From assembly GCF_029223865.1 (NCBI RefSeq), contig NZ_CP119520.1, positions 6,076,001 to 6,140,000 on the forward strand: a stretch of 64,000 nucleotides of DNA, in the 5' to 3' direction. Positions within the stretch are counted from its first letter, which is position 1. Each line of letters begins with the position of its first letter. Shown one piece after another: positions 40,687 to 49,530 of the stretch. A program made the position numbers and the translations under genes. The notes beneath the pieces were generated by a model. The model saw only the letters and a list, made by a program, of their open reading frames with translations. It was not told the DNA's origin and made no database searches. The stretch is from Telluria mixta. GTDB taxonomy: Bacteria > Pseudomonadota > Gammaproteobacteria > Burkholderiales > Burkholderiaceae_D.

Positions 40687-41406
40687 TCAGACGGCCAGGC
40701 GGCCCGCGGCGATCGTGAGCGTGCGGCCGCAGCGCGCGGCCATGGCGGGGTCGTGGGTGACGAGGACCAGGGTCGATCCGCGCTCGCGATTCAGCTCGAA
40801 CATCAGCTGGATGACGGCTTCGCCGGTGGCGGCATCGAGGCTGCCCGTGGGCTCGTCGGCGAACAGCAGCGGCGGTTCGGTGACGAAGGCGCGGGCCAGC
40901 GCGACACGCTGCTGCTCGCCGCCCGACAGGTACTTCGGATAATGGCGCAGGCGGCTGGACAGGCCCACGCGGCCCAGCATCGCCTCGGCTTTCGCGCGCG
41001 CATCGGCATCGCCCCGCAGTTCCAGCGGCAGCATCACGTTTTCCACGGCATTCAGGTGCGCGAGCAGCTGGAACGACTGGAACACGAAGCCCAGCTTTGC
41101 CTTGCGAAACGCGGCGCGTCCGTCCTCGTCGAGGGCGAAGATGTCCGTACCGTCGAGCAGGACCTGGCCCGACGATGGCGTGTCGAGACCGGCCAGCAGG
41201 CCGAGCAATGTGGACTTGCCGGAGCCGGAGGCGCCGACGAGGGCGAGCGTCTCGGCCGGTTGCACGGTAAAATCCACCTCGTGCAGGATGGTGAGCTCGC
41301 CGCTGGCATCCGCCACGCGCTTCGACAGGCCGCGAACCTCGATCGCCGGCCTGGCCGTTCCGTTCACACCTGCACTGCCTTTTGACGTCTCGGGAATATC
41401 ACGCAT
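40687..41406 (-). CDS. ybbA: ABC transporter ATPase, YbbA/LolD-like
   Basis: The 239-residue ATPase has Walker A GASGSGKS (58-65), signature LSGGEQQR and Walker B LLFADEPTGSLD, the MacB/LolD-type set. YbbA partners with the large permease YbbP in other bacteria; no permease is in this window. The ATG overlaps that of tesA, giving divergent genes with interlocked start codons (GCATGC), the same ybbA-tesA neighbourhood as in Escherichia coli. A GTG at codon 14 with AAAGG before it is an alternative start. Confidence 0.9.
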   Translation of the reverse strand: MRDIPETSKGSAGVNGTARPAIEVRGLSKRVADASGELTILHEVDFTVQPAETLALVGASGSGKSTLLGLLAGLDTPSSGQVLLDGTDIFALDEDGRAAFRKAKLGFVFQSFQLLAHLNAVENVMLPLELRGDADARAKAEAMLGRVGLSSRLRHYPKYLSGGEQQRVALARAFVTEPPLLFADEPTGSLDAATGEAVIQLMFELNRERGSTLVLVTHDPAMAARCGRTLTIAAGRLAV

Positions 41407-42037
41407 GCTTGCTTTACTCAGGAAATGGACGATAGCTGCCGTCGCGGTTCTTGGAATGACCGCGGCGGGGAGCGCCTATTCTGCCCCAAAAACCGTGCTC
41501 GTGGTGGGCGACAGCCTGTCGGCCGAATACGGCCTCGCGCGCGGCACCGGCTGGGTCGCCCTGCTGGAGCAGCGCCTCAAGCGTGAACAGGTCGACGCCC
41601 GCATCGTCAACGCCAGCATCAGCGGCGAGACGACGAGCGGCGGCCGCACGCGCCTGCCCGCGCTGCTGCAACAGCACAAACCGGACGTCGTCGTGCTGGA
41701 ACTGGGCGCGAACGACGGCCTGCGCGGCCTGCCCGTGACGGCCGCCGCGGACAATTTGCGCACGATGATCCAGTTGTCGCAGCAGAACAAGGCGAAGGTC
41801 CTGCTCGTCGGCATGCGCATGCCGCCCAACTACGGCCGCGCGTACACGGAACGCTTCGCCGGCATGTACAAGGATCTGGCGGCCGCCTATAAAGTCCCGC
41901 TGGTGCCGTTCATGCTGGACGGCGTCGCCCAGGAGACGACAAACTTCCAGGCCGACCGCCTGCATCCGCTCGCGACGGCCCATCCGACCATCCTCAACAA
42001 TATCTGGCCGCAATTCGCGCCTCTCGTCAAACGATAA
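41405..42037 (+). CDS. tesA: Periplasmic SGNH esterase / acyl-CoA thioesterase I
   Basis: TesA is a multifunctional lysophospholipase, thioesterase and arylesterase. The 210 residues have a signal peptide (about 1-27, ending YSA), the nucleophile motif VVGDSLSAEYG (Ser37), LGANDGLRG with the oxyanion Asn, and the catalytic Asp/His in ADRLHP. It acts in the periplasm. Its stop codon shares a base with the mnmH start (TAATG), so mnmH is translationally coupled. Confidence 0.95.
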   Translation: MLALLRKWTIAAVAVLGMTAAGSAYSAPKTVLVVGDSLSAEYGLARGTGWVALLEQRLKREQVDARIVNASISGETTSGGRTRLPALLQQHKPDVVVLELGANDGLRGLPVTAAADNLRTMIQLSQQNKAKVLLVGMRMPPNYGRAYTERFAGMYKDLAAAYKVPLVPFMLDGVAQETTNFQADRLHPLATAHPTILNNIWPQFAPLVKR

Positions 42038-43089
42038 TGAAATACCCCGCTGTCCTCGGCGTCGACGACGTCCTGCCCATGCTCGACCAGTTCGACACCA
42101 TCATCGACGCGCGCAGCGAGTCCGAGTTCGCGCTCGACCGCATCCCGGGCGCCATCAACTGCCCGACCCTGGACGACGCGCAGCGCGTCCTCGTCGGCAC
42201 CACGTACAAGCAGGTCGGCGCGTTCGAAGCGAAGAAGATCGGCGCCCCGCTCGTCGCGCAGAACATCGCGCGCTACATCGAAACGCTGTTCGCCGACAAA
42301 CCGAAGGACTGGAAGCCGCTCGTGTACTGCTGGCGCGGCGGCAACCGCAGCGGCTCGATGGCGCTCATCTTCGCCAAGATCGGCTGGCCCGTCGTGCAGC
42401 TCGACGGCGGCTATAAAGCGTATCGCGCCTATGTCGCGGCCGCGCTGGAAAACCCGCCCCTGCTGGATTTCCGCGTGATCTGCGGCACGACGGGCAGCGG
42501 CAAGAGCCGGCTGCTCGAGACCCTCGAATCCATCGGCGCACAGGTGCTCGACCTGGAACGCCTCGCCGCGCATCGCGGCTCCGTCCTCGGCCACCTGCCG
42601 GGCGAACCGCAGCCGAGCCAGAAGATGTTCGAGACGCGCATCTGGGACAAGCTGCGCCGCTTCGATCCGTCGAAACCCGTGTTCGTGGAATCGGAGAGCA
42701 AGAAGGTGGGCAACCTGCGCGTGCCGGAAGCGGTCATGGAGCGCATGCGCGCCTCGCCCTGCATCGCGCTGCAGCTGGGCCGTCCGCTGCGCGTGCAGCT
42801 GCTGATGGAAGACTATCACCACTTCTGCGCCGACCCTTCCGCGCTGAATGCGCAGCTGGACCATCTGGTGCAATTGCATGGTCGCGCGCGCATCGAAACG
42901 TGGCAGGAGATGGCCAATACGGGGCGTATGCCGGAGCTCGTGGACCAGCTGCTCGTGGAGCACTACGATCCCGCGTACCTGCGCTCGATCGACCGGAATT
43001 TCGTGCAGTACCCGAAGGCGGAGACGCTGGCCTTGCCGGGCATCTCGAAGGACGACTTCGTCGCGGCCGCGCGGCATCTCCACGGGTAG
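42037..43089 (+). CDS. mnmH: tRNA 2-selenouridine/geranyl-2-thiouridine synthase MnmH (SelU)
   Basis: MnmH modifies the wobble base of Lys, Glu and Gln tRNAs: it geranylates 2-thiouridine and replaces it with selenouridine using selenophosphate. The 350 residues contain an N-terminal rhodanese domain with Cys98 in VYCWRGGNRSG and a C-terminal P-loop GTTGSGKS (150-157). It overlaps the tesA stop by one base. The selenophosphate synthase gene selD is not in this window, so selenation depends on a selD elsewhere. Cytoplasmic. Confidence 0.95.
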   Translation: MKYPAVLGVDDVLPMLDQFDTIIDARSESEFALDRIPGAINCPTLDDAQRVLVGTTYKQVGAFEAKKIGAPLVAQNIARYIETLFADKPKDWKPLVYCWRGGNRSGSMALIFAKIGWPVVQLDGGYKAYRAYVAAALENPPLLDFRVICGTTGSGKSRLLETLESIGAQVLDLERLAAHRGSVLGHLPGEPQPSQKMFETRIWDKLRRFDPSKPVFVESESKKVGNLRVPEAVMERMRASPCIALQLGRPLRVQLLMEDYHHFCADPSALNAQLDHLVQLHGRARIETWQEMANTGRMPELVDQLLVEHYDPAYLRSIDRNFVQYPKAETLALPGISKDDFVAAARHLHG

Positions 43090-43147
43090 GACAGGCACGC
43101 CTTTTGCATCGTCGTCCTTTCCTCAACCCGTAGACGAAAGGACCACG

Positions 43148-43591
43148 ATGAACCGCATGGACGTCACCGAAAAAATCATCGGCGCCAAGGTAGCGAAAGG
43201 CATCAGGTGGGAAGACGTGGCCGGCAAGGTCGGCCAATCCAAGGAATGGACGACCGCGCTGTGCCTGGGACAGATGACCGCCTCGGTCGAACAGGCCGCC
43301 ATCCTCGGCGACATCTTCGGCCTCACCGACGAAGAGTGCAAGTGGCTGCAGGTCGTCCCCTACAAGGGCTCGCTGCCGACGGCCGTCCCGACCGATCCGC
43401 TGATCTACCGCTGGTACGAGATCGTCAACGTCTATGGCACGACGATCAAGGAACTGATCCACGAAGAGTTCGGCGACGGCATCATGAGCGCCATCGACTT
43501 CAGCATGGATATCGTCCGGCAGCCCGATCCGAAAGGCGACCGGGTCAACGTGGTACTGTCGGGCAAGTTCCTGCCATACAAGCAGTACTGA
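43148..43591 (+). CDS. cynS: Cyanate hydratase (cyanase)
   Basis: Cyanase converts cyanate plus bicarbonate to ammonia and CO2. The 147 residues keep the catalytic Arg88, Glu91 and Ser114 (Arg96, Glu99 and Ser122 in Escherichia coli) within YRWYEIV and IMSAIDF. AAAGGA lies 6 bases before the ATG. It is a lone cynS: no cynT carbonic anhydrase, cynR regulator or cyanate transporter adjoins. Decameric cytoplasmic enzyme. Confidence 0.97.
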   Translation: MNRMDVTEKIIGAKVAKGIRWEDVAGKVGQSKEWTTALCLGQMTASVEQAAILGDIFGLTDEECKWLQVVPYKGSLPTAVPTDPLIYRWYEIVNVYGTTIKELIHEEFGDGIMSAIDFSMDIVRQPDPKGDRVNVVLSGKFLPYKQY

Positions 43592-43592
43592 A

Positions 43593-44024
43593 TCAGTCCT
43601 GCGCCAGATAGCCCTGGGCGGCGGCCTTGTCCTGATCCTGGAACACGGCCATCGCCGTCGTCATGCGCCGGAAGCCGTAGCGCGCATAGAACGCCTCCTT
43701 GCCCGGCACCGAATACAGGATGATCTTCGCGTGCCCGCGCGACCGCTCGACCAGGTGGGAGATCAACGCATCTCCCAGCCCGCGTCCCTGGTGGCTGGGC
43801 AGGATCGCCACGTCGCAGATGTAGGAGCAATCCATACCGTCCGCCAGGGCCCGCCCGGCCGCGACGAGCACGCCGTCCTCGTAGCCGAACCGGCGGAACA
43901 TGCTGTTCGTGAACACCGTTTTCAGGCGCTCGGGCGACTTGTCGCCCAGCGGCGCCTTGCGGTACAGCTCGGAAAGTTCGCTCCAGTCCACGTTGTCGAG
44001 AGTATCGGTCCAGGTCACGGTCAT
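43593..44024 (-). CDS. GNAT-family N-acetyltransferase
   Basis: The 143-residue protein shows the acetyl-CoA binding pattern CDVAILPSHQGRGLGDALISHLV and the YSVPGKEAFYARYGF strand-helix close. The start at 44024 is preferred over 44030 because GGAAGGA then sits 6 bases upstream. The substrate is unknown. It converges with cynS, the two stop codons one base apart. Confidence 0.9.
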   Translation of the reverse strand: MTVTWTDTLDNVDWSELSELYRKAPLGDKSPERLKTVFTNSMFRRFGYEDGVLVAAGRALADGMDCSYICDVAILPSHQGRGLGDALISHLVERSRGHAKIILYSVPGKEAFYARYGFRRMTTAMAVFQDQDKAAAQGYLAQD

Positions 44025-44103
44025 GCGCATTCCTTCCGGTCGTTATCGAGACCATCATTCTAGCGGGGGAAGCGAACCCCGGTGCACCTCGGCTCCAGCC
44101 ATG

Positions 44104-44136
44104 AAAAAAGCCCGGTCCGCTCACGCGGCCGGGCTT
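44104..44136 (-). terminator. Rho-independent terminator of ppiD
   Basis: Read on the minus strand, AAGCCCGG and CCGGGCTT form a long hairpin followed by six T, 20 bases past the ppiD stop. Confidence 0.9.
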
Positions 44137-44155
44137 CGATGTGATGCGTCCGGAT

Positions 44156-46069
44156 TTATTCGGACCTGGTGCCGAGATCGGCAGGCTTGACGTTGATCTT
44201 CGCCTTCGCCTTGTGCTTCAGCGCTTCGACGAAGCCATAGGTCTCGGCATTGCCGACCGCGCGGCCGATCTGTTCCGCTTCCTGCTTGCGGCGCGCCACG
44301 TCCGGCTGCGCCGGCTGGCTCACCTTGCCGATGCGGTAGACGCCATACCCCATGCCGGGGATGTCGACGCCGACATAGGCCGGGAGCTTGCTCGCGTCCG
44401 CCTTCAGCACGGCGATCGCGGCCGTCTCGTTGATCGTCGGCTGCTTCGTGCGCGCCACGATCTTCGCCTCGCCGAAGCCGGCGGTGTCGCCCGATGCCTT
44501 GGCGGCGGCCAGTTTCGCTTCGCCGGCCTGGCGTGCCAGCTTGGCTGCTTCTTCCTGCGTGACGCGCTGGCGGATCGCCGCTTCCACATCGGCCAGCGGA
44601 CGCTTGGTCGCCGGCTTGAATTCCACGACGTGGCCCGCGACCAGCGTACCCGGCGCCACTTCGACGGCGTCGGTGTTGCGCTTGTTCTTGATGGCGTCGT
44701 TCGAGAAGATCGCTTCCAGGAATTTCGGGCTATTGGCCGGCGATGGGCCCAGGGCCGGGTTCGGCGTACGGGTCAGGCCTTCGGCGGTCTGGATGGCCAG
44801 GCCCAGCTTGTCGGCGACCGGCTTCAGGCTGTCCGCCTGCTCGTACACGGTGTTGCGAAAGGTCTCGGCCAGTTCGGTGTACTTCGCCGACATCTTCGCC
44901 TTCTTGAGCTCGGCGACGATTTCCGGCTTCGCGTCTTCCAGCGACTTCTGGCTTTCCGGCACGATCTTCGTGATCTTGATGATGTGGTAGCCGAATTCCG
45001 AACGCACGAGGCCGCTGACTTCGCCTTCCTTCAGGCCGTAGATCGCGTCTTCGACAGGCTTGACGAACACGCCCTTCTGCACGACGCCCAGGTCGCCGCC
45101 CAATTCGGCCGAGCCCGGATCCTGCGATTGCGCCTTGGCGATCTTCGCGAAATCGTTCGGGCTCTTGCGCACTTCATCCAGGATCGCCTGTGCCTTGGCC
45201 TTCGCGGCCGCGTCCTCGGCGGCCGAGGCATCCTTCTTCGCGTTGATCAGGATATGGCTGGCGGTACGCTTTTCCGGCGTGGTGAAGCGTGCCTTGTTCT
45301 TGTTGTACGCATCGGCGACTTCGGCGTCGGACACGTTGACCTGCTTCTCGACAGCGGATGCGTCGAACACGACGTATTCGGCTTTGACCGATTCCGGCAC
45401 CTGGAACAGGGTCGCGTTCTTGTCGTAATAAGCCTTGATCATGTCGTCCGTGACCTTGACCTGCGCGACGTAGTTCGCGGCCGGGAACAGTTGCTCCTGC
45501 ACTTCGCGCTCTTCGTCGTTGATGTCCGACAGGCGGTTGGCGACCGTGCGCGGCGCGAACGCGGTCCGCTGGACGGAGCCGACGAGCTGCTGCACGGCCA
45601 GGTCGTGGCGCATGCGCTGGTCGAACATCTCCGGGGTCATGCCCTGCGCGGCCAGCGCGGCCTTGTAGCGGTCCATGTCGAACGTGCCGTCTTCCTTGCG
45701 GAATGCCTGGATGTCGAGGATGGCCTTCTGCAGCGCGGCATCGCTCACCGTCAGGTGGTTGCGGATGATCTCGGCGTTGATGGCGCGTTCGGCGACGAGC
45801 TGGTCGAGCACGGCCTGCTTCGCTTCCGGCGTTTCGAACAGTTTCTGGTCGAACTGCTCACCCATCATCTGGCGGGCCTGGTCCAGCTGGCGGCGCTGGG
45901 CGGATTCCCACTCCTGCTGGGTGATCTTTTTCCCGTCCACGGTGGCCACACCATCGTTGCTGCCGCGTTCGTTGTAGCTGCTGACACCCACCAGTACGAA
46001 CGACGGCAGGATCAGCAGCAACAGCAGGAACTGCATCAGGCGCTGGTGAGTACGGATAAATTCAAACAT
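44156..46069 (-). CDS. ppiD: Membrane-anchored periplasmic folding factor PpiD
   Basis: The 637-residue protein is a SurA/PpiD-type chaperone: short cytoplasmic tail, one transmembrane anchor (about 12-34), a large SurA-N-like chaperone region and one parvulin domain (about 245-360, with SHILINAKKDA, LGGDLGVV and GYHIIKITKI). It helps newly exported proteins at the Sec translocon. It closes the conserved lon-hupB-ppiD order, here separated from hupB by two tRNA-Asp genes. Confidence 0.95.
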   Translation of the reverse strand: MFEFIRTHQRLMQFLLLLLILPSFVLVGVSSYNERGSNDGVATVDGKKITQQEWESAQRRQLDQARQMMGEQFDQKLFETPEAKQAVLDQLVAERAINAEIIRNHLTVSDAALQKAILDIQAFRKEDGTFDMDRYKAALAAQGMTPEMFDQRMRHDLAVQQLVGSVQRTAFAPRTVANRLSDINDEEREVQEQLFPAANYVAQVKVTDDMIKAYYDKNATLFQVPESVKAEYVVFDASAVEKQVNVSDAEVADAYNKNKARFTTPEKRTASHILINAKKDASAAEDAAAKAKAQAILDEVRKSPNDFAKIAKAQSQDPGSAELGGDLGVVQKGVFVKPVEDAIYGLKEGEVSGLVRSEFGYHIIKITKIVPESQKSLEDAKPEIVAELKKAKMSAKYTELAETFRNTVYEQADSLKPVADKLGLAIQTAEGLTRTPNPALGPSPANSPKFLEAIFSNDAIKNKRNTDAVEVAPGTLVAGHVVEFKPATKRPLADVEAAIRQRVTQEEAAKLARQAGEAKLAAAKASGDTAGFGEAKIVARTKQPTINETAAIAVLKADASKLPAYVGVDIPGMGYGVYRIGKVSQPAQPDVARRKQEAEQIGRAVGNAETYGFVEALKHKAKAKINVKPADLGTRSE

Positions 46070-46111
46070 GGTCAGCCATTCAAGGTTGAAAATGCGTTAT
46101 CGAAAAACTTA

Positions 46112-46145
46112 AAAAAAAAGGCGAACCTAGGTTCGCCTCTTTTTC
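46112..46145 (-). terminator. Terminator after the tRNA-Asp pair
   Basis: AGGCGAAC-CTAG-GTTCGCCT (46119-46138) is a perfect palindrome followed, on the minus strand, by nine T. It ends the tRNA transcript before ppiD. Confidence 0.92.
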
Positions 46146-46151
46146 AGTATC

Positions 46152-46228
46152 TGGCGGAGCGGACGGGGCTCGAACCCGCGACCCCCGGCGTGACAGGCCG
46201 GTATTCTAACCAACTGAACTACCGCTCC
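46152..46228 (-). tRNA. tRNA-Asp (anticodon GTC), copy 2
   Basis: The 77-base cloverleaf starts GGAGCGGTAGTTCAG and ends CCGCTCCGCCA with encoded CCA. The anticodon loop CTGTCAC gives GTC. It is identical to the copy 18 bases upstream. Confidence 0.97.
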
Positions 46229-46246
46229 AGATTCTTTGCATTTCGG

Positions 46247-46323
46247 TGGCGGAGCGGACGGGGCTCGAACCCGCGACCCCCGGCGTGACAGGCCGGTATT
46301 CTAACCAACTGAACTACCGCTCC
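46247..46323 (-). tRNA. tRNA-Asp (anticodon GTC), copy 1
   Basis: This 77-base tRNA is identical to its neighbour at 46152-46228, with encoded CCA. It lies 72 bases downstream of hupB on the same strand and may share its transcript or have its own promoter in the gap. Confidence 0.97.
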
Positions 46324-46395
46324 ACGAAATACTGGGTACTGCTCGACTGACTGGAATCCAGCAGCGTCCTGCTGCGTGTCAGCGCAGCGGAGGCA

Positions 46396-46668
46396 TTAGT
46401 TTACTGCATCTTTCAGTGCTTTACCAGCCTTAAATTTCGGGACCTTGGCCGCCTTGATCTTGATGGCTTCCTTCGTGCGCGGATCGCGGCCGGTGCGCGC
46501 GGCGCGCTCGCCGACGGTGAACGTGCCGAACCCGACCAGCGTCACGCTGTCATTGTTCTTCAGCGTGTTGGTCACAGCGTCGATCATGGCATCGAGGGCG
46601 CGCGCCGCAGAAGCTTTGGTCAGGTCCGCGGACTTCGCGATTTCTTCGATCAGTTCAGTTTTGTTCAC
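46396..46668 (-). CDS. hupB: Nucleoid protein HU (beta-type)
   Basis: The 90-residue histone-like protein is the standard HU length and contains the DNA-arm signature [20 protein letters not shown]. It compacts DNA and bends it non-specifically. The start is a GTG at 46668, preceded by GAGGGAA; the homology begins there ([12 protein letters not shown]), and the frame upstream is unrelated. It lies directly after lon on the minus strand, as in other proteobacteria. Confidence 0.97.
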   Translation of the reverse strand: MNKTELIEEIAKSADLTKASAARALDAMIDAVTNTLKNNDSVTLVGFGTFTVGERAARTGRDPRTKEAIKIKAAKVPKFKAGKALKDAVN

Positions 46669-46747
46669 TTTCTTCCCTCGTTGTACGTTCTGGACACGGC
46701 ATGCGCGACCGGGCCGGATTGACCGTCGGCAAAAACCGCAAGGGCGT

Positions 46748-46777
46748 ATTAAACAAGCCGACAATGCGTTGTGTCAA
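46748..46777 (-). promoter_or_regulatory. Sigma70-type promoter of hupB
   Basis: On the minus strand TTGACA (46777-46772), an 18-base spacer and TTTAAT (46753-46748). A small ACAA-TGCG-TTGT palindrome lies in the spacer. The leader to the GTG is about 75 bases. Confidence 0.6.
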
Positions 46778-46803
46778 GTAACGCACGAGCAACGGCGCGA
46801 CAT

Positions 46804-46828
46804 AAAAAAACGGCACCCGAAGGTGCCG
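46804..46828 (-). terminator. Rho-independent terminator of lon
   Basis: CGGCACC-TTCG-GGTGCCG followed by seven T on the minus strand, 23 bases past the lon stop. Confidence 0.93.
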
Positions 46829-46850
46829 CTTTTAACGGTGCTCAGCAGGC

Positions 46851-49262
46851 TTAGTGCTTGACGACGCCGCCCTGGCCGTCGGTCGTGGCGGCGGCCACCG
46901 ACGACGACGCCACTGCCGGCACGTCGACGATCGGTTCAGGCTGACGTTCCAGTGCCACTTCCAGCACCTTCTCGATCCAGCGCACCGGCACGATCTCGAG
47001 CTTGTTCTTGACGTTGTCAGGAATGTCGGCCAGGTCCTTCACGTTCTGCTCGGGGATCAGCACGGTCTTGATGCCGCCGCGCTGGGCCGCCAGCAGTTTT
47101 TCCTTCAGGCCGCCGATCGGCAGGACTTCGCCGCGCAACGTGATCTCGCCCGTCATCGCCACGTCGGCTCGCACCGGGATGCCCGTGAATACCGAGACCA
47201 GCGCCGTCGTCAGGCCGATACCGGCGGACGGACCGTCCTTCGGCGTCGCGCCTTCCGGCAGGTGGACGTGGATGTCGGTCTTCTCGAACACCTCGTTCTT
47301 GATACCCAGGCGCGCCGCACGGCTGCGCACGACGGTACGCGCGGCTTCGATCGATTCCTTCATCACGTCGCCCAGCGTACCGGTGCGGATCACGGCACCC
47401 TTGCCCGGCACCTGCACGGCTTCGATCGTCAGCAGGTCGCCGCCGACTTCCGTCCAGGCGAGGCCCGACACCTGGCCGATCTGGTTTTCCTTTTCCGCCA
47501 CGCCGAAGTCGTAGCGGCGGACGCCCAGGAACTTGTCCAGGTTCTTCGACGACACGATCACACGCTTGTTGTCTTTCTTGAGCAGCAGCATCTTGACGAC
47601 CTTGCGGCAGATCTTCGAGATTTCGCGCTCGACCGAACGCACACCGGCTTCGCGGGTGTAGTAGCGGATGATGTCGCGGATCGCGGCTTCGTCGACCTTG
47701 ATCTCTTCGTCCTTCAGGCCGTTCGCCTTGATCTGCTTCGGCAGCAGGTAGCGCTGCGCGATGCTCGTCTTTTCATCCTCGGTGTAACCCGACAGGCGGA
47801 TCACTTCCATACGGTCCAGCAGGGCCGGCGGGATGTTGAACGAGTTCGACGTCGCCACGAACATCACGTCCGACAGGTCGAAGTCCACCTCGACGTAGTG
47901 GTCCGAGAACGTGTGGTTCTGCGCCGGATCCAGCACTTCAAGCAGGGCCGACGACGGGTCGCCGCGGAAGTCCGCGCCCATCTTGTCGATCTCGTCCAGC
48001 AGGAACAGCGGGTTGCGCACGCCGACTTTCGCCAGCGATTGCAGCACCTTGCCCGGCATCGAGCCGATGTAGGTACGGCGGTGACCGCGGATCTCGGCTT
48101 CGTCGCGCACGCCGCCCAGTGCCATGCGGACGTACTTGCGGTTCGTCGCGCGGGCGATCGATTCGCCCAGCGACGTCTTGCCGACGCCCGGAGGACCGAC
48201 GAAGCACAGGATCGGGGCCTTCAGCTTGTCGACGCGCTGCTGCACCGCGAGGTATTCCAGGATGCGTTCCTTGATCTTGTCGAGGCCGTAGTGGTCGGCT
48301 TCCAGCACTTCCTGGGCCTTCTCCAAGTCGATCGTGACCTTGGATTTCTTTTTCCACGGCAGCGACACGAGCGTGTCGATGTAGTTGCGCACGACGGTGG
48401 CTTCGGCCGACATCGGCGACATCAGCTTCAGCTTCTTGATCTCGGCCTGGGCCTTTTCCATCGCTTCCTTCGGCATCTTGGCGGCGATGACCTTCTTCTC
48501 GAGCTCCTCGATGTCGGCGCCCTCTTCGCCTTCGCCCAGTTCCTTCTGGATGGCCTTGACCTGTTCGTTCAGGTAGTACTCGCGCTGCGATTTCTCCATC
48601 TGGCGCTTGACGCGGCCGCGGATGCGCTTTTCGACCTGCAGGATGTCGAGCTCGCCTTCCAGCTGGCCGAGCAGGTGCTCCAGGCGCTTGGCGACGTTGA
48701 AGATCTCCAGGATGACCTGTTTCTGCTCGAGTTTCAGCGGCAGGTGGGCGGCGACGGTATCGGCCAGGCGGCCGGCGTCGTCGATACCGGCCAGCGAAGC
48801 CAGGATCTCGGGCGGAATCTTCTTGTTCAGTTTGACGTACTGGTCGAACTGCTGGACGATCGCGCGGCGCATTGCCTCGACTTCGGAATCGTCGCCGATT
48901 TCGGAATTGATCGGGGTCAGGTCAGCGATGAAATGGCTGGGCCCGTCGTTGATGTGATCGATACGGGCACGCTGTGCGCCTTCGACCAGCACCTTCACGG
49001 TGCCGTCGGGCAGCTTCAGCATTTGCAGAATATTGGCCACGCAGCCGATCTCGTAGATGTCTGCGGCCGAGGGTTCGTCCTTGGCGGCGGCCTTTTGGGC
49101 TGCGAGCATGATGCTCTTACCCTGTTCCATGGCGGCCTCGAGCGCCTTGATGGATTTCGGGCGGCCAACGAACAGCGGTATCACCATATGCGGGAACACC
49201 ACCACGTCGCGCAAGGGCAACAGGGGCAGCGTCATTTGCTCGGTCAATTTGGAAGTTGTCAT
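46851..49262 (-). CDS. lon: ATP-dependent protease Lon
   Basis: The 803-residue LonA protease degrades misfolded and regulatory proteins. Its order is N-terminal substrate domain, coiled coil, AAA+ module with Walker A GPPGVGKT and Walker B FLLDEIDK, then a C-terminal Ser-Lys protease domain with the catalytic Ser in DGPSAGIG. The start is MTTSKLTEQ at 49262; 14 upstream codons are open but lack the family's sequence. It sits between clpX and hupB on the minus strand. A heat-shock promoter may lie just upstream. Confidence 0.98.
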   Translation of the reverse strand: MTTSKLTEQMTLPLLPLRDVVVFPHMVIPLFVGRPKSIKALEAAMEQGKSIMLAAQKAAAKDEPSAADIYEIGCVANILQMLKLPDGTVKVLVEGAQRARIDHINDGPSHFIADLTPINSEIGDDSEVEAMRRAIVQQFDQYVKLNKKIPPEILASLAGIDDAGRLADTVAAHLPLKLEQKQVILEIFNVAKRLEHLLGQLEGELDILQVEKRIRGRVKRQMEKSQREYYLNEQVKAIQKELGEGEEGADIEELEKKVIAAKMPKEAMEKAQAEIKKLKLMSPMSAEATVVRNYIDTLVSLPWKKKSKVTIDLEKAQEVLEADHYGLDKIKERILEYLAVQQRVDKLKAPILCFVGPPGVGKTSLGESIARATNRKYVRMALGGVRDEAEIRGHRRTYIGSMPGKVLQSLAKVGVRNPLFLLDEIDKMGADFRGDPSSALLEVLDPAQNHTFSDHYVEVDFDLSDVMFVATSNSFNIPPALLDRMEVIRLSGYTEDEKTSIAQRYLLPKQIKANGLKDEEIKVDEAAIRDIIRYYTREAGVRSVEREISKICRKVVKMLLLKKDNKRVIVSSKNLDKFLGVRRYDFGVAEKENQIGQVSGLAWTEVGGDLLTIEAVQVPGKGAVIRTGTLGDVMKESIEAARTVVRSRAARLGIKNEVFEKTDIHVHLPEGATPKDGPSAGIGLTTALVSVFTGIPVRADVAMTGEITLRGEVLPIGGLKEKLLAAQRGGIKTVLIPEQNVKDLADIPDNVKNKLEIVPVRWIEKVLEVALERQPEPIVDVPAVASSSVAAATTDGQGGVVKH

Positions 49263-49290
49263 GGCATACCTTATAGAAAGCGTGTAGACG

Positions 49291-49318
49291 ATGTGGGAGC
49301 ACACCTTCGAAACACAAG
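49291..49318 (-). promoter_or_regulatory. Possible sigma32 promoter of lon
   Basis: On the minus strand CTTGTG (49318-49313), a 15-base spacer, then CCCACAT (49297-49291), resembling the CTTGAA / CCCCAT heat-shock pattern with mismatches. The match is by eye only. Confidence 0.3.
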
Positions 49319-49404
49319 ACCGGCTGGGAAATATTTTCTACAAGTAAAAAAACTTTAACTTGATACGAATAATAGCCGTTTCTACAAAAGTCTCGAATTC
49401 AAAT

Positions 49405-49444
49405 AAAAAAGCCACTTCACAGCATCGGCCGCGAGTGGCTTTTC
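49405..49444 (-). terminator. Terminator hairpin after clpX
   Basis: AAAAGCCACT and AGTGGCTTTT arms with a GC-rich loop; the minus strand ends in a T-run. It lies 87 bases past the clpX stop. The rest of the clpX-lon gap (49263-49530) holds only the lon promoter region. Confidence 0.8.
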
Positions 49445-49530
49445 GATTGAAGCCGTCTTTTGTTGAGATTAATTGTACCGTCTCAACTCAGCGATTCAAT
49501 ACCTTTGTTGTGTTTGCGCCCGGAAATTTT

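Noticed and set aside
46854..49358. 834-codon open frame opposite lon
   Set aside because: Lon on the minus strand is complete; this frame has no recognisable domain.
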